Notes: generated by a model not told the origin, from the sequence alone. A DNA stretch of 33,392 bases from Candidatus Eisenbacteria bacterium (GCA_016235265.1 JACRLI010000017.1:1-33392); one strand, 5' to 3'. Shown: positions 18,979 to 29,631, counted from the first letter of the stretch. Numbers and translations: made by a program.

Positions 18979-19383
18979 TCAACCCTCCAGCTTCCGGCGC
19001 AACCGGTCCAGCGCCGCGGCCCAGAAGGCCTTCATGGCCGCACCTGCCTTCGCGTCCTTGAGTCGGCCGTGCTGCACCGACACCTGCGAACGGTTCGCGG
19101 GCCTGGGCTCGAAGCGGACTTCCACCCGGCCCACGCCGTCCTTCCACCGGAACCGCAGCCGGCGCCCAGGCGAGGAGGACTGCAGTTCCATTCCTGCGCG
19201 GGGCAGCCAGGATTCGAGCGCCCTTCGTTGCCAGGCGCGGAACGCGGACGCAGGCGGGATCGCGAGGGTGCGGCTCACGCTGATCTCGAAGCCGTCCGGC
19301 TTCTGGTGGAGCATGCGCAGCCCCCGCGCGCGTTCGTAGCCCACGGTGATCATCTGGCCCCACCACGGGCCGGGATCGCCCAC
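18979..19383 (-). CDS. SRPBCC (AHSA1-like) domain protein, 5' end apparently frameshifted
   Basis: As it stands the frame opens at GTG 19383 and codes 134 residues: WWGQMITVGYERARGLRMLHQ, FEISVSRTLAIPPASAFRAW, the WLPRAG region, and RFRWKDGVGRVEVRF, matching the helix-grip SRPBCC/AHSA1 family that binds hydrophobic ligands. Upstream, the same frame already reads LSHREIVAKLQS into VGDPGPWW, which belongs to the protein, but it offers no start codon. A good start, ATG 19502 behind GGAGGA, is in another frame and codes MPAPRTKAARAGVKRARPS. The frames would join at an 18-base palindrome (19418-19435). Probably one gene of about 170 codons (18979-19502) with an indel or a sequencing error. Confidence 0.75.
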   Translation of the reverse strand: MGDPGPWWGQMITVGYERARGLRMLHQKPDGFEISVSRTLAIPPASAFRAWQRRALESWLPRAGMELQSSSPGRRLRFRWKDGVGRVEVRFEPRPANRSQVSVQHGRLKDAKAGAAMKAFWAAALDRLRRKLEG

Positions 19384-19417
19384 CGACTGCAGCTTCGCGA
19401 CGATCTCGCGGTGCGAC

Positions 19418-19435
19418 AGCCGGCGCGCGCCGGCT
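19418..19435. repeat. 18-base perfect GC palindrome at the frameshift point
   Basis: AGCCGGCGC/GCGCCGGCT reads the same on both strands. Such hairpins cause slippage in replication and sequencing. It sits where the two reading frames of the SRPBCC gene would have to join. Confidence 0.7.
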
Positions 19436-19564
19436 TCGCGGCGGCCGAGGGGCGCGCGCGCTTCACGCCGGCGCGGGCGGCTTTCGTGCGGGGAGCGGGC
19501 ATCGGGAGTCCTCCGAGGCGGCCGGGTGGTCGAGAGAGCCGGTCCTTCCGGTGGGATGCGCGGA

Positions 19565-20338
19565 CTATCCTCCCGGTTTCACCGCCCGGGTGGCGAGGAA
19601 CGTGGGGATCATGCGGCCCAGCACGGAGGTGCTCCAGGTGTCATCGAAGAAGCCGGACAGCAGAAACCCCGCGTCCAGCTGCCCTCCGATCAGATCCTGA
19701 AGCGTGTGCCCGAACTCCAGCGTGTCCCCCGACTGAACCCGCTTCTCCCGTTCTTCCGGGGTGAGGCTCTCCAGGTCGGAGTACGGAATCCGGTGGCGGG
19801 CTTCCAGTTCGCCGCGATCCAGCTTCTCCGCGTCGAACAGGTACAACACCGGGTTGGCCATGCCCGAGATCAGCACCCCGCCGGGGCGCAGCACGCGGAA
19901 GCACTCGCGCCACACGGGGCGCACCTCGGGGACGAACACGTTGGAGCAGGGGTGGAACACCAGGTCGAAGGAGGCGTCACCGAAGGCGGAGAGGTCGCGC
20001 ATGTCGCCCTGGACGGTGGCCAGGCTCAGCCCGTCGCGATCGGCCACCGTGCGGTCCTGGGCCAGCTGGCGGGGCGAGTTGTCGAACACCGTCACCCGCG
20101 CGCCGGCGGCCGAGAGCACCGGGCCCTGCTGCCCGCCCCCCGAGGCCAGGCACAGCACGTCGCGACCCTCGAGGTCTCCGAACCACTCGCGGGGGACCGG
20201 CTTCTCGGGCGTGACCACGAGCTCCCAGCAGCCCTCGCGGGCGGCGGCGATCACTTCGGGAGTGACCGGCACCGTCCACCGGTTGCCTCTCTCCACCTCG
20301 CGATCCCAGGCGGCGCGGTTGTGTTCGAGGATGTCCAT
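19565..20338 (-). CDS. class I SAM-dependent methyltransferase
   Basis: 257 residues from ATG 20338. Rossmann-type methyltransferase: motif [21 protein letters not shown] (glycine loop for S-adenosylmethionine), the acidic end of strand 2 in VTVFDNS, GDMRDL as motif II, FDLVFHP and [11 protein letters not shown] as later motifs. The substrate is unknown; small-molecule methyltransferases of this type ([11 protein letters not shown] start) are common. No Shine-Dalgarno precedes the ATG. A promoter-like pair places the transcript start at about 20339, so translation may be leaderless. It leads a possible minus-strand unit with the SRPBCC (62-base gap) and VOC genes. Confidence 0.9.
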   Translation of the reverse strand: MDILEHNRAAWDREVERGNRWTVPVTPEVIAAAREGCWELVVTPEKPVPREWFGDLEGRDVLCLASGGGQQGPVLSAAGARVTVFDNSPRQLAQDRTVADRDGLSLATVQGDMRDLSAFGDASFDLVFHPCSNVFVPEVRPVWRECFRVLRPGGVLISGMANPVLYLFDAEKLDRGELEARHRIPYSDLESLTPEEREKRVQSGDTLEFGHTLQDLIGGQLDAGFLLSGFFDDTWSTSVLGRMIPTFLATRAVKPGG

Positions 20339-20345
20339 GGCGGGG

Positions 20346-20374
20346 AGAATACGACATCGCCCGGCTGCGGTCAG
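20346..20374 (-). promoter_or_regulatory. promoter candidate for the methyltransferase gene (leaderless)
   Basis: Minus strand CTGACC (4 of 6), 17 bases, TATTCT (4 of 6). The expected transcript start at about 20339 touches ATG 20338. It overlaps a hairpin at 20358-20385 with 7 + 4 base pairs, one bulged A and a TGACC loop. Confidence 0.35.
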
Positions 20375-20399
20375 CAGTCCGGGCGATCGGGTGGCCGGC

Positions 20400-20421
20400 G
20401 GGCGCCCCCGTGGGGACGCCC
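20400..20421 (-). terminator. hairpin just downstream of the MinD-like gene
   Basis: Arms GGGCG-T-CCCC and GGGG-CGCCC around ACG, about 11 bases after the MinD-like stop. There is no T-tract. Possible transcription end or mRNA-stabilising stem for the TPR/PilZ - MinD operon. Confidence 0.35.
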
Positions 20422-20432
20422 CTCCGGGCACG

Positions 20433-21371
20433 TCAGGCGGCCAGCCGCGCGGCGTCGGACTGCCCGCCGCCGAGCCTCATCGCCAGGTCGTAGGTGGCTG
20501 CCAGGGCGTCCGAGCCGCGCGGCAGCTGGGTCAGCGGGCGCATCGAGTCGATGGCGCGCCGCAGTTGCAGGTCCGCGGGCACCGGGCGCAGCGCCGAGGG
20601 CGCGACGCCGAGGTAGCGCTGGCAGACGTTGCGGATCACTTCGCTGGCCATCGCGTCCCGCTCCCCCACCGCCTGGTTCACCAGCACGTGGGGCCGGAAG
20701 GACCTGAGCACGGCATCCAGCTCGGCGAAGCCCTCGGGCGGAGCCTGGCGCAGGCGCGTCATGCAATCGGCCAGGTGCTCGGCGCGCGCCGCGGGCTCGG
20801 GCCGCAGCACCGGGCCCAGGGCCTCGTACATGGGGTGGCCCTCCTTGAAGGAGCGCTCCAGCTTCCGGAACAGCATGCCCTTCAGGAAGCCGTAGGCGTT
20901 CTCGATGGAAGTCATCTGCGGCGTCATCACCACCAGCGCCGTGTCGGCCAGCAGCGCGAAGTCCAGGGTGTTGTAGTGGGTCCCGGCTCCGAGGTCCAGC
21001 AGCACCACGTCCGCCTTCAAGCGGTGCACGGCGTTGAGCAACCGCGTCTTCTGGCCGTACTTCGGGTTGGCCACGCTCAGGATGTCGGTGGCGCCGCTGA
21101 TCAGGCGGAGGTTGGGCAGCCCCGTGTCCAGCGCCACTTCCTCAAGCGTGGAGACGCGCTTCTCGATGAAGTCGTGCAGCGTGAAGGCCGGCAGCTTCAT
21201 GCCGAACAGCGAGTGCAGGTTGGCCCCGCCCAGGTCGGCGTCCAGCAGCACCACGCGCTTGCCGAAGCGCGCCAGCCACACGGCCAGCAGCGAGCTGATC
21301 ACGCTCTTGCCGGTGCCGCCCTTGCCGCCGCCGACGGCCCAGATGCCGCATTCCAGGTTGTCCGCGCTCAT
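20433..21371 (-). CDS. MinD/FlhG-like P-loop ATPase
   Basis: 312 residues. Deviant Walker A KGGTGKS at 17-23 ([13 protein letters not shown]), then [40 protein letters not shown] as Walker B, and [15 protein letters not shown], the layout of MinD/FlhG rather than plasmid ParA. No HTH domain is present. The family uses ATP-driven dimerisation to place flagella, pili or other polar machines. Start ATG 21371 with GGGGAA 7 bases ahead; it overlaps the stop of the TPR/PilZ gene by four bases (ATGA), so the two products are made together and may act together. No flagellar or pilus genes are nearby. Confidence 0.9.
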   Translation of the reverse strand: MSADNLECGIWAVGGGKGGTGKSVISSLLAVWLARFGKRVVLLDADLGGANLHSLFGMKLPAFTLHDFIEKRVSTLEEVALDTGLPNLRLISGATDILSVANPKYGQKTRLLNAVHRLKADVVLLDLGAGTHYNTLDFALLADTALVVMTPQMTSIENAYGFLKGMLFRKLERSFKEGHPMYEALGPVLRPEPAARAEHLADCMTRLRQAPPEGFAELDAVLRSFRPHVLVNQAVGERDAMASEVIRNVCQRYLGVAPSALRPVPADLQLRRAIDSMRPLTQLPRGSDALAATYDLAMRLGGGQSDAARLAA

Positions 21372-22516
21372 CGGTCGTTCCCCAGTGAGGAATTCCACAG
21401 TTCCCAAAGCCGGTGCGCCTCGCTGCCGCGCGCTCCGCGCAGCGAGGAGACAGCCGCGCGGTCCTCGTCCGAAAGCCCGTCCCAGCGCACGCCGCAGCGG
21501 AAGCCCTGCGTGGTGGCGGTGGAGCCGGTCCGCACCCAGTCCAGCCGGCCGATCCAGCGGTACGGGCGGTCCTCGGTGCGCAGCGCCACCTGCAGCGCCA
21601 CCGGCATGCCCTCCAGCGTGGCCGGATCCACCGGCAGGTGCGCGTGCTCGCACTCGAAGCACGCCCCCGACTCGTTCAGGCCGCTCACCACGCCGGCCAG
21701 CGTGAGACGACCGTCGGCGCCTTCCACGTGCACCACCAGCCGCGCCGCGAAGAGCACGTCGTCGCGCTCGATCAGCGGCGGGCCGACGACTTCCGGGGCC
21801 GCGGGCGGCGCCGCGTCGGCGCGCACCGGGGCCGGCGTGGAAGCCAGGCTCTCCAGGCCGGGCACCTCCGCGTGGAAGCCCGCGAGGGCCTCCGGCGCCA
21901 GGTGCAACAGGCAGGTCTCCTCCAGTCCCAGGACTTCCAGGGACCCCTCCCCTTCCGGCGGGACCAGGAACAGGATCTCGCCCTCGGAAGCTTCGATGGA
22001 TTCCTCGTCGCGCTCCAGCCACGCGCGGCCCCACACCGCCACCAGCAGCGAGGCGCCGCCGCCGGGCACGCTCCAGCGGTCGTTCTGCATCAGGGAGATC
22101 AGCTGCATGTCCCGGCAGAACTTGTCGAACTGCTCGGACGACATGCGTTCCAGTGCGGGAGGGAATGCATCCGACTGCCCGCCGCGATGGCCCTGGGGGC
22201 GCACCACCTGGCCGAAGACCTGGCCGCTGGTGATGGTCCCGGCCTCGGAAGGCCCGAGGGCCTCCAGGGATTTCAGGGCGGCGATGGCCTTCCACAATTC
22301 GCGGCGGCGCACCGCCTGCTGGAGGACCTTGCGAAACTGCACCGCGGCCAGCCGCGACCCGCTCACGCGCAGGTACAACTGGGCCAGCAGGTGCCGCTCG
22401 CGCAGCGCGTCGGGCTCCAACTCCAGCAGCTCGCGCGCGCTGGCGATGGCCTGCAGCCAGTCACAGGTGTGCAGGGCTTCCTGGAGGGACCGGCGGAGTG
22501 TCTCGGCGGTGTTCAC
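21368..22516 (-). CDS. TPR-like protein with C-terminal PilZ-like domain
   Basis: 382 residues from GTG 22516 (GGGAAGG 5 bases ahead). Residues about 1-90 form paired helices of TPR type (LLELEPDALRERHLLAQLYL, FRKVLQQAVRRRELWKAIAAL). About 120-215 resembles a degenerate cyclic-nucleotide-binding beta barrel (FDKFCRDMQLISLMQNDRW..., VAVWGRAWL), which is tentative. After an Ala/Pro linker, about 265-355 looks like PilZ: LTLAGVVSGLNESGACFECEH contains an NxSxxx core but lacks the usual final Gly, and no RxxxR motif precedes it, so c-di-GMP binding is doubtful. No membrane segment. Operon partner of the MinD-like ATPase, and probably its regulator or adaptor. I cannot name a characterised homologue. 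Confidence 0.75.
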   Translation of the reverse strand: MNTAETLRRSLQEALHTCDWLQAIASARELLELEPDALRERHLLAQLYLRVSGSRLAAVQFRKVLQQAVRRRELWKAIAALKSLEALGPSEAGTITSGQVFGQVVRPQGHRGGQSDAFPPALERMSSEQFDKFCRDMQLISLMQNDRWSVPGGGASLLVAVWGRAWLERDEESIEASEGEILFLVPPEGEGSLEVLGLEETCLLHLAPEALAGFHAEVPGLESLASTPAPVRADAAPPAAPEVVGPPLIERDDVLFAARLVVHVEGADGRLTLAGVVSGLNESGACFECEHAHLPVDPATLEGMPVALQVALRTEDRPYRWIGRLDWVRTGSTATTQGFRCGVRWDGLSDEDRAAVSSLRGARGSEAHRLWELWNSSLGNDR

Positions 22517-22653
22517 GTGGCCTTCCCAGGGTTAGAGGAATGCGTTCGACTCCATCCGATCCGTTATCGGCGCCGGCGCGGCGCACCTTTGGTTCCGGTC
22601 CACACGGGCTGCGCCCGGGCCACTCCCGGGGTCTGTCGCACTCCGCACGGGGC

Positions 22654-22682
22654 TTGAGGCGCCCCCGCGCGGCGCCTAAACT
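22654..22682 (+). promoter_or_regulatory. polX: sigma70-type promoter of polX
   Basis: TTGAGG (4 of 6), 17 bases, TAAACT (4 of 6). The predicted start at about 22689 leaves a leader of about 27 bases holding GGAGG (22703-22707), 8 bases before the ATG. The rest of the 199-base divergent gap shows nothing clear. Confidence 0.45.
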
Positions 22683-22715
22683 GGCGGCTGACCACCCATT
22701 CCGGAGGCCCAGCCC

Positions 22716-24434
22716 ATGAAGAACCGCGAAATCTCGGACCTGTTCGAGCAGATGGCCGACCTGATGGAGATCCAGGGCGAGACGGGGTTCCGCGTGAACG
22801 CCTACCGCCGCGCCTCGCGCGCGCTGGACAGCCTGCAGGAGGACGTGGCCGAATTGCGCCGCGAGGGGCGACTCCAGGACATCGCCGGCATCGGCGAAGC
22901 CACCGCGAAGAAGATCGGTGAATACCTGGACACGGGCGTGGTGGCACGCCACCAGGAGTTGCTGGCGAAGGTACCCCCCGGGCTCCTGGAACTGCTCCAG
23001 GTGCCCGGCCTGGGCCCCAAGAGTGCGGCGATGCTCCACCGGGAGCTCCAGATCCGCACCCTGGACGAATTGCGTCTCGCGCTGGAACAGGGCCGGCTGG
23101 CCGGCCTGCCGGGCATGGGCGAGAAGAAAATCGAGAATCTGAGCAAGGGGCTGGCATTCCGCGCCACGTCCGGGGGCCGCGTGGCGCTGGGCGTGGCGTT
23201 CGCGGTGGTGGCGGAGATGCTCGCCGCCCTGCGTCGCGCGGTGCCCGGGGTGGATCTCACACCCGCCGGCAGCCTGCGCCGAATGCGCGAGACCGTGGGG
23301 GATCTCGACCTGCTGGCGGCCACCGCCGAACCGCGACGCGTCCTCGACGCCTTCGTGGCGCTGCCGCAGGTGCGCGAGGTGCTGGCCCACGGGGACACCA
23401 AGGCCAGCGTCCGGGTGGAGCGCGGCCTGCAGGTGGACCTGCGCGCCGTGCCCCCGGAAAGCTACGGCGCGGCGATGCAGTATTTCACCGGCTCCAAGGA
23501 ACACAACGTGCGCCTGCGCGACCGCGCCAAGCGCATGGGTCTCAAGATCAACGAGTACGGCGTGTACCGCGGCGAGGAACGCGTGGCAGGCGCCACCGAG
23601 GAGGAGTGCTACCGCGTGCTGGGGCTGCCCTTCATCCCCCCGGAGCTGCGCGAGGACCGCGGCGAGCTCGACGCGGCGGAGGCCGGCACGCTGCCGGTGC
23701 TGCTGGAGCCGGGCGACATCAAGGCCGACCTGCACTGCCACACCCGCGCCAGCGACGGTGAGCTCACGGTGGAGCAGCTGGCCGACGAGGCGCTCAAGCG
23801 CGGCTACACCTACACCGCCGTCACCGACCACTCCGCCTCGGCGGGCTACGCCGGCGGGCTGAACGCGGAGCGGTTGCTGGAGCACGCCGCGGCGGTGCGG
23901 GCGTTCAACAGGAAGCAGACAAAGATCCGGCTGCTGGCCGGCACCGAGTCCGACATTCGCGGAGACGGCAGCCTGGACTATCCCGACGAAGTGCTGGCGC
24001 AGCTCGACTGGGTGGTGGCCTCCATCCACTCCTCGTTCGGCAAGGACCCCACCGGACGCATGGTGAAGGCCCTGGAGCATCCCGCGACCTGCGTGCTGGG
24101 GCACCCCTCGGGCCGGCTGATCCTGGAGCGCGAGGCGTACGAGGTGGACTGGGAGCGGCTGTTCAAGGCGGCCGCCGCCGGGGGCAAGGCCATCGAGATC
24201 AACGCCCACTACATGCGACTGGACCTGGACGACATGCGCGCCCGCCGCGCCCGCGACATGGGCGTGGCCATCGTCATCAACACCGACATGCACCGCCCGG
24301 GCGAGTTCGACATGATGCGCTTCGGCGTGGGCGTGGCCCGCCGCGCGTGGCTCACCGCGGCGGACGTGCTGAATGCCCGGAGCTTCGGGGAGTTCGAGAA
24401 GTGGAGGACGGCGCTGCGGAAGGCGCCGGCGTAG
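22716..24434 (+). CDS. polX: DNA polymerase/3'-5' exonuclease PolX
   Basis: 572 residues, normal for bacterial PolX. N-terminal polymerase beta module: an HhH lyase-like region (IAGIGEATAKKIGEYL and VPGLGPKSAAMLH), then the palm with metal Asp residues D196 and D198 (VGDLDLLAAT) and D241 (LQVDLRAV), and TGSKEHNVRLRDRAKRMGLKINEYGVY, typical of the thumb. The C-terminal PHP nuclease domain begins at about 335: ADLHCHTRASDG (H340, H342), TAVTDHS, the GTESDI Glu, SIHSSF, and a final NTDMHR. Role: gap filling in base excision repair with 3'-5' exonuclease/AP processing by PHP. Monocistronic, from its own promoter, and convergent with the rhomboid gene. Confidence 0.96.
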   Translation: MKNREISDLFEQMADLMEIQGETGFRVNAYRRASRALDSLQEDVAELRREGRLQDIAGIGEATAKKIGEYLDTGVVARHQELLAKVPPGLLELLQVPGLGPKSAAMLHRELQIRTLDELRLALEQGRLAGLPGMGEKKIENLSKGLAFRATSGGRVALGVAFAVVAEMLAALRRAVPGVDLTPAGSLRRMRETVGDLDLLAATAEPRRVLDAFVALPQVREVLAHGDTKASVRVERGLQVDLRAVPPESYGAAMQYFTGSKEHNVRLRDRAKRMGLKINEYGVYRGEERVAGATEEECYRVLGLPFIPPELREDRGELDAAEAGTLPVLLEPGDIKADLHCHTRASDGELTVEQLADEALKRGYTYTAVTDHSASAGYAGGLNAERLLEHAAAVRAFNRKQTKIRLLAGTESDIRGDGSLDYPDEVLAQLDWVVASIHSSFGKDPTGRMVKALEHPATCVLGHPSGRLILEREAYEVDWERLFKAAAAGGKAIEINAHYMRLDLDDMRARRARDMGVAIVINTDMHRPGEFDMMRFGVGVARRAWLTAADVLNARSFGEFEKWRTALRKAPA

Positions 24435-24472
24435 GGCGCAGCTGTCCGCCCCACCGCCCTGCAGGATTCGGC

Positions 24473-24487
24473 GTGCGGGGGCCGCAC
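24473..24487. terminator. short hairpin between convergent polX and rhomboid genes
   Basis: GTGCGG-GGG-CCGCAC: 6 perfect base pairs and a 3-base loop in the 69-base convergent gap. No T-run. Weak candidate. Confidence 0.25.
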
Positions 24488-24503
24488 CCCGCCCGCCGAT
24501 GGA

Positions 24504-25250
24504 TCACAGGTAGATCGCCCGCGGCCTCCGCCGCCGCGGCAGCACCATCGCCAGGCCCAGCCCCAGCACGAACCCGCCGATGTGGGCCCAGAAAGCCACC
24601 CCGCCGCCGGCGTAGCGGCCAAGGGATCCCACCCCGCTGAAGAACTGGATCACGAACCACAGGCCCAGCACCAACTGCGCGGGCAGCTCGATCATCTGCA
24701 GGAAGACGAAGACGGGCACCAGCGTGAGCACCCGCGCGCGCGGGTACATGTAGATGTAGGCCCCCAGCACCCCCGCCACCGCCCCGCTCGCCCCCACCAC
24801 CGTGGTCAGGGCATCCCCGGGCCGCAACGCCATCGCCACCCAGCAGTGGGCCAGTGAGGCACCCACGCCGCACACCAGGTAGAAGAAGAGGTAGCGCACG
24901 TGGCCCAGCGCGTCCTCCACGTTGTCGCCAAACACGTAGAGGTAGAGCATGTTGCCGCCCAGGTGCAGCCAGCCGCCGTGCATGAACATGGAGGACAGGA
25001 ACGGCAGGTAGCGCGGCGGCAGGTCCACCGCCACAAGCTGGCCGTAGCGCGCGTGCTCGAACACCGCCTGCATGAAGATCTCGGGTTGGAACGCGCGCAG
25101 CGGGATGAGCCCGAAGTAGGACACGAACCCGCGCATGCCGTGGGGCCCCAGCGCGACCTCGTAGAAGAACACCAGCACGTTGGCGGCGATCAGTCCCCAC
25201 GTCACGTAGGGGGTGCTGAATCTCGGGTTGTTGTCCTTCAGCGGGATCAA
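24504..25250 (-). CDS. rhomboid family intramembrane serine protease
   Basis: 248 residues from TTG 25250, which shares bases with the PBP stop (TTGA) and has GGAGGAA 7 bases ahead. Six or so membrane segments. Conserved HGGWLHLGGN (H91, H96, N100) in the second helix; catalytic Ser S155 in GASG (VVGASGAVAGVLGAY); catalytic His H223 in FWAHIGGFVLG. Cleaves transmembrane substrates within the membrane; the target is unknown. Last gene of the acs - PBP - rhomboid run and translationally coupled to the PBP gene. Confidence 0.93.
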   Translation of the reverse strand: MIPLKDNNPRFSTPYVTWGLIAANVLVFFYEVALGPHGMRGFVSYFGLIPLRAFQPEIFMQAVFEHARYGQLVAVDLPPRYLPFLSSMFMHGGWLHLGGNMLYLYVFGDNVEDALGHVRYLFFYLVCGVGASLAHCWVAMALRPGDALTTVVGASGAVAGVLGAYIYMYPRARVLTLVPVFVFLQMIELPAQLVLGLWFVIQFFSGVGSLGRYAGGGVAFWAHIGGFVLGLGLAMVLPRRRRPRAIYL

Positions 25251-27547
25251 GGGATTTCCTCCGGTTCCACCTCGAACGGCGAGGTGAAGGCGCTGTCGCC
25301 CGCGCCCAGCGTGGTGTCCGGAAGCTGCGCCTCCGGGTGCGCCAGGCCGCACACCTTGCGCGGCGCGCTGCCCAGCACGAAGGCGGTGCGGATCACGCTG
25401 GAACAGTTCGGGTTCGCCAGCAGCCCGTTGAACCCGTCGATGGTGGCGATCTCCAGTTCGCCCGGGTGCGCCGGGAAGTCGCGCACCGGGAAGTCGCGCG
25501 TGAGCGAGGTCACGATGCGCGCCCACACCGGCACCGCCGCCTGCGAGCCGCTGCGCTGCAAGCTTCGGGGTTGATCGTAGCCCAGCCACACCCCGGCGGC
25601 CAGTTCCGGGGTAGCGCCGATGAACCACGCGTCGAACTCGTCGTCGGTGGTGCCGGTCTTGCCGATGGTCGGGCGACGGAATCCGTACACCTGTTTCAGG
25701 TTGTATGCCGTGCCGTAGTTCACCACGTTGCGCAGTTGCTCCACCATCAGGTGGGCCGCCAGCGGCGAAACCACCTGGGTCTGCTGCCCGGCCGGCTCGT
25801 ACAGCACCTTGCCATTGCCGTCCACTGCGATGTGAACGGGAACCAGCGGCGTGCGCCGGCCATCGGAGCCCAGCGTGGTGATCACGCCCAACAGCTGCAC
25901 CAGCGTGACCTCGTTGGTGCCCAGGCCGATGCTCGGCACCGGCTTGGTCTTCGGCAGGCCGAAGCGTGTGGCCAGCTCCGCCACGCGGTGCGCGCCGACG
26001 CGCTCCACCAGGTTGGCGGTGGCCACGTTGAGCGACTTGGCCAGCGCCTTCGCCAGCGTCACCGATGCGTGGTACTCACCCTCGTAGTTGTGCGGGCGCC
26101 ACGGGCCCTCGAGCGCGGCAAAGTCGCGCTCGACGTCGGGCACGGTGGTGGCGGGCGTGTACGGGCTGCGCCCGGCATTCTGGTCGTAGGCCGCGGCGTA
26201 CACCACCGGCTTGAACGCCGATCCCGGCTGGCGCCGTGACTGGTAGGCGCGATTAAAGGTGCTGGCGGCGTGGTCGCGCCCCCCCACCAGCGCGCGCACC
26301 GCCCCGGTGCGCAGGTCCGCGGCGCAGAAGGCGCCCTGCAGGTCCCCGGACATGGAGCCCTCCAGGTCGCGCACGCCGGAGAGCAGGTCGTGCTCCGCCT
26401 CCTCCTGCCATGCGGGATCCAGCGTGGTGAACACGCGCAGGCCACGCGACTCCAGGGGCGGGTCGGGCAGCGCCGCGCGCAGGAAATCGCGGGCGTAGTC
26501 GGTGAAGTACCCGAAGCGATCCGGCGGCTCCGGCCCGGCGCGCAGGATGAGCGCGGCGGCCTTCGCCTTCTCGGCCGCCTCCCGGGTCAGGAATCCCTCG
26601 GAGGCCATTGCGTCGAGCACCACGTCCCGGCGCTCGCGCGCCAGTTCGGGACGGCGCACCGGCGAGAACGCGTTGGGCGCGGGGATGACCCCGGCCAGCG
26701 TGGCGGCCTCCTGGATATTGAGGCGGCTGGCGGGCTTGTTGAAGTAGAACCAGGCCGCCTCCTCCACCCCGGCGATGCCGGCGCTCCCGCGCTGCCCCAG
26801 GTACACCGAGTTGAGGTACAGCTCCAGGATGTCGTCCTTCGAGAGCTTGATCTCCAGGGCCAGCGCCAGGATGGCCTCGCGCAGCTTGCGCTCCGCGGTG
26901 CGCCTGCGGTTGAGGAACAGGTTGCGCGCCAGCTGCTGGGTGAGGGTGCTGCCCCCCTGGCGCACGCCGCGGCCGCGCACGTCCTGCAGCAGCGCCCGCA
27001 GCACCCCGCGCGGGTCGATGCCCACGTGCTGGAAGAAGCGCCGGTCCTCGGAGGCCACCACCGCGTCGCGCATGGCCTTGGGAATGGAGTCCAGGGGCAC
27101 GAAGGTACGCTCTTCGCGCGCGTCCCCGGCCCACTCGCCCACCAGCACCGGCTCCAGCCGGGGCGGGGACCCGGACTTCGCGCCCCGGGTCATGGAGGCC
27201 ACCACGCCCCCGCGCAGGGTGAGTCGAACTTCCTCGCCGGGTGCGCGGCCGTCAGGATAGTCGAAGCCCCGCAGGCGCACGCGCCACACGTTGTCCCACA
27301 CGCTGTACTCGCCACTCGCCAGGCGCGCGCCGAGCGCCGGGGTGTACCCGCGCGCCTCGAGCTCCGCCTCCAGGTACGAGCCCGGCAGCGCGCGCCCGGG
27401 CACGAGGTCGATCCAGTCGGAGTACACCTTGGTGGGGAACGACCAGCCGGGGCCCGTCTCCCGGAAACTGCGGATGGCCGAGACGCGCAGCGAGAACGGG
27501 ACGTAGGTTCCCAGTGTCACCAGCAGGAAGGCGGACACCACCGCCAC
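25247..27547 (-). CDS. bifunctional penicillin-binding protein, PBP1B type
   Basis: 766 residues from GTG 27547. Membrane anchor at the N-terminus; a UB2H-like domain at about 38-100 (FPTKVYSDWIDLVPG, DYPDGRAPGEEVRL); glycosyltransferase GT51 with catalytic E167 (ASEDRRFF) and GGSTLTQQLARN at 198-209; transpeptidase with S443-x-x-K446 (GSAFK), S505-L-N507 and K630-T-G. It polymerises and crosslinks peptidoglycan in the periplasm. GTG 27547 has no ribosome site and cuts off the basic cytoplasmic tail. The frame stays open back to the acs stop, and a perfect AGGAGG sits 8 bases before ATC 27622, so the real start is probably ATC 27622 (26 codons or so longer). A 15-base tandem repeat lies near the C-terminus. 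Confidence 0.92.
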   Translation of the reverse strand: MAVVSAFLLVTLGTYVPFSLRVSAIRSFRETGPGWSFPTKVYSDWIDLVPGRALPGSYLEAELEARGYTPALGARLASGEYSVWDNVWRVRLRGFDYPDGRAPGEEVRLTLRGGVVASMTRGAKSGSPPRLEPVLVGEWAGDAREERTFVPLDSIPKAMRDAVVASEDRRFFQHVGIDPRGVLRALLQDVRGRGVRQGGSTLTQQLARNLFLNRRRTAERKLREAILALALEIKLSKDDILELYLNSVYLGQRGSAGIAGVEEAAWFYFNKPASRLNIQEAATLAGVIPAPNAFSPVRRPELARERRDVVLDAMASEGFLTREAAEKAKAAALILRAGPEPPDRFGYFTDYARDFLRAALPDPPLESRGLRVFTTLDPAWQEEAEHDLLSGVRDLEGSMSGDLQGAFCAADLRTGAVRALVGGRDHAASTFNRAYQSRRQPGSAFKPVVYAAAYDQNAGRSPYTPATTVPDVERDFAALEGPWRPHNYEGEYHASVTLAKALAKSLNVATANLVERVGAHRVAELATRFGLPKTKPVPSIGLGTNEVTLVQLLGVITTLGSDGRRTPLVPVHIAVDGNGKVLYEPAGQQTQVVSPLAAHLMVEQLRNVVNYGTAYNLKQVYGFRRPTIGKTGTTDDEFDAWFIGATPELAAGVWLGYDQPRSLQRSGSQAAVPVWARIVTSLTRDFPVRDFPAHPGELEIATIDGFNGLLANPNCSSVIRTAFVLGSAPRKVCGLAHPEAQLPDTTLGAGDSAFTSPFEVEPEEIP
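25471..25500. repeat. 15-base tandem duplication in the PBP gene
   Basis: Two copies of CCGGGAAGTCGCGC plus one variable base, giving the repeated peptide VRDFP-ARDFP-like (TRDFPVRDFPAHPG) just after the transpeptidase domain. In frame, five residues. Confidence 0.8.
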
Positions 27548-27625
27548 CGTCCAGCCGCGGCGGCCGCGCAGCCACGGGGAACGGCGCGCCCACCACGAGC
27601 GGCCTTGCCGGGTCGCGTCGATGAA

Positions 27626-29569
<1,944 letters not shown>

Positions 29570-29602
29570 CGAACTGCCTCCCTGGTGGATCAACAGGCGG
29601 TG

Positions 29603-29631
29603 AGGCTAACGGCGGCGCGGAAAGGCGTCAA
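29603..29631 (-). promoter_or_regulatory. acs: sigma70-type promoter of acs
   Basis: Minus strand TTGACG (5 of 6), 17 bases, TAGCCT (3 of 6). Transcript start at about 29596, with a leader of about 27 bases that holds GGGAGG. Lies in the 132-base gap between trxB and acs; no terminator for trxB was seen there. Confidence 0.45.
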
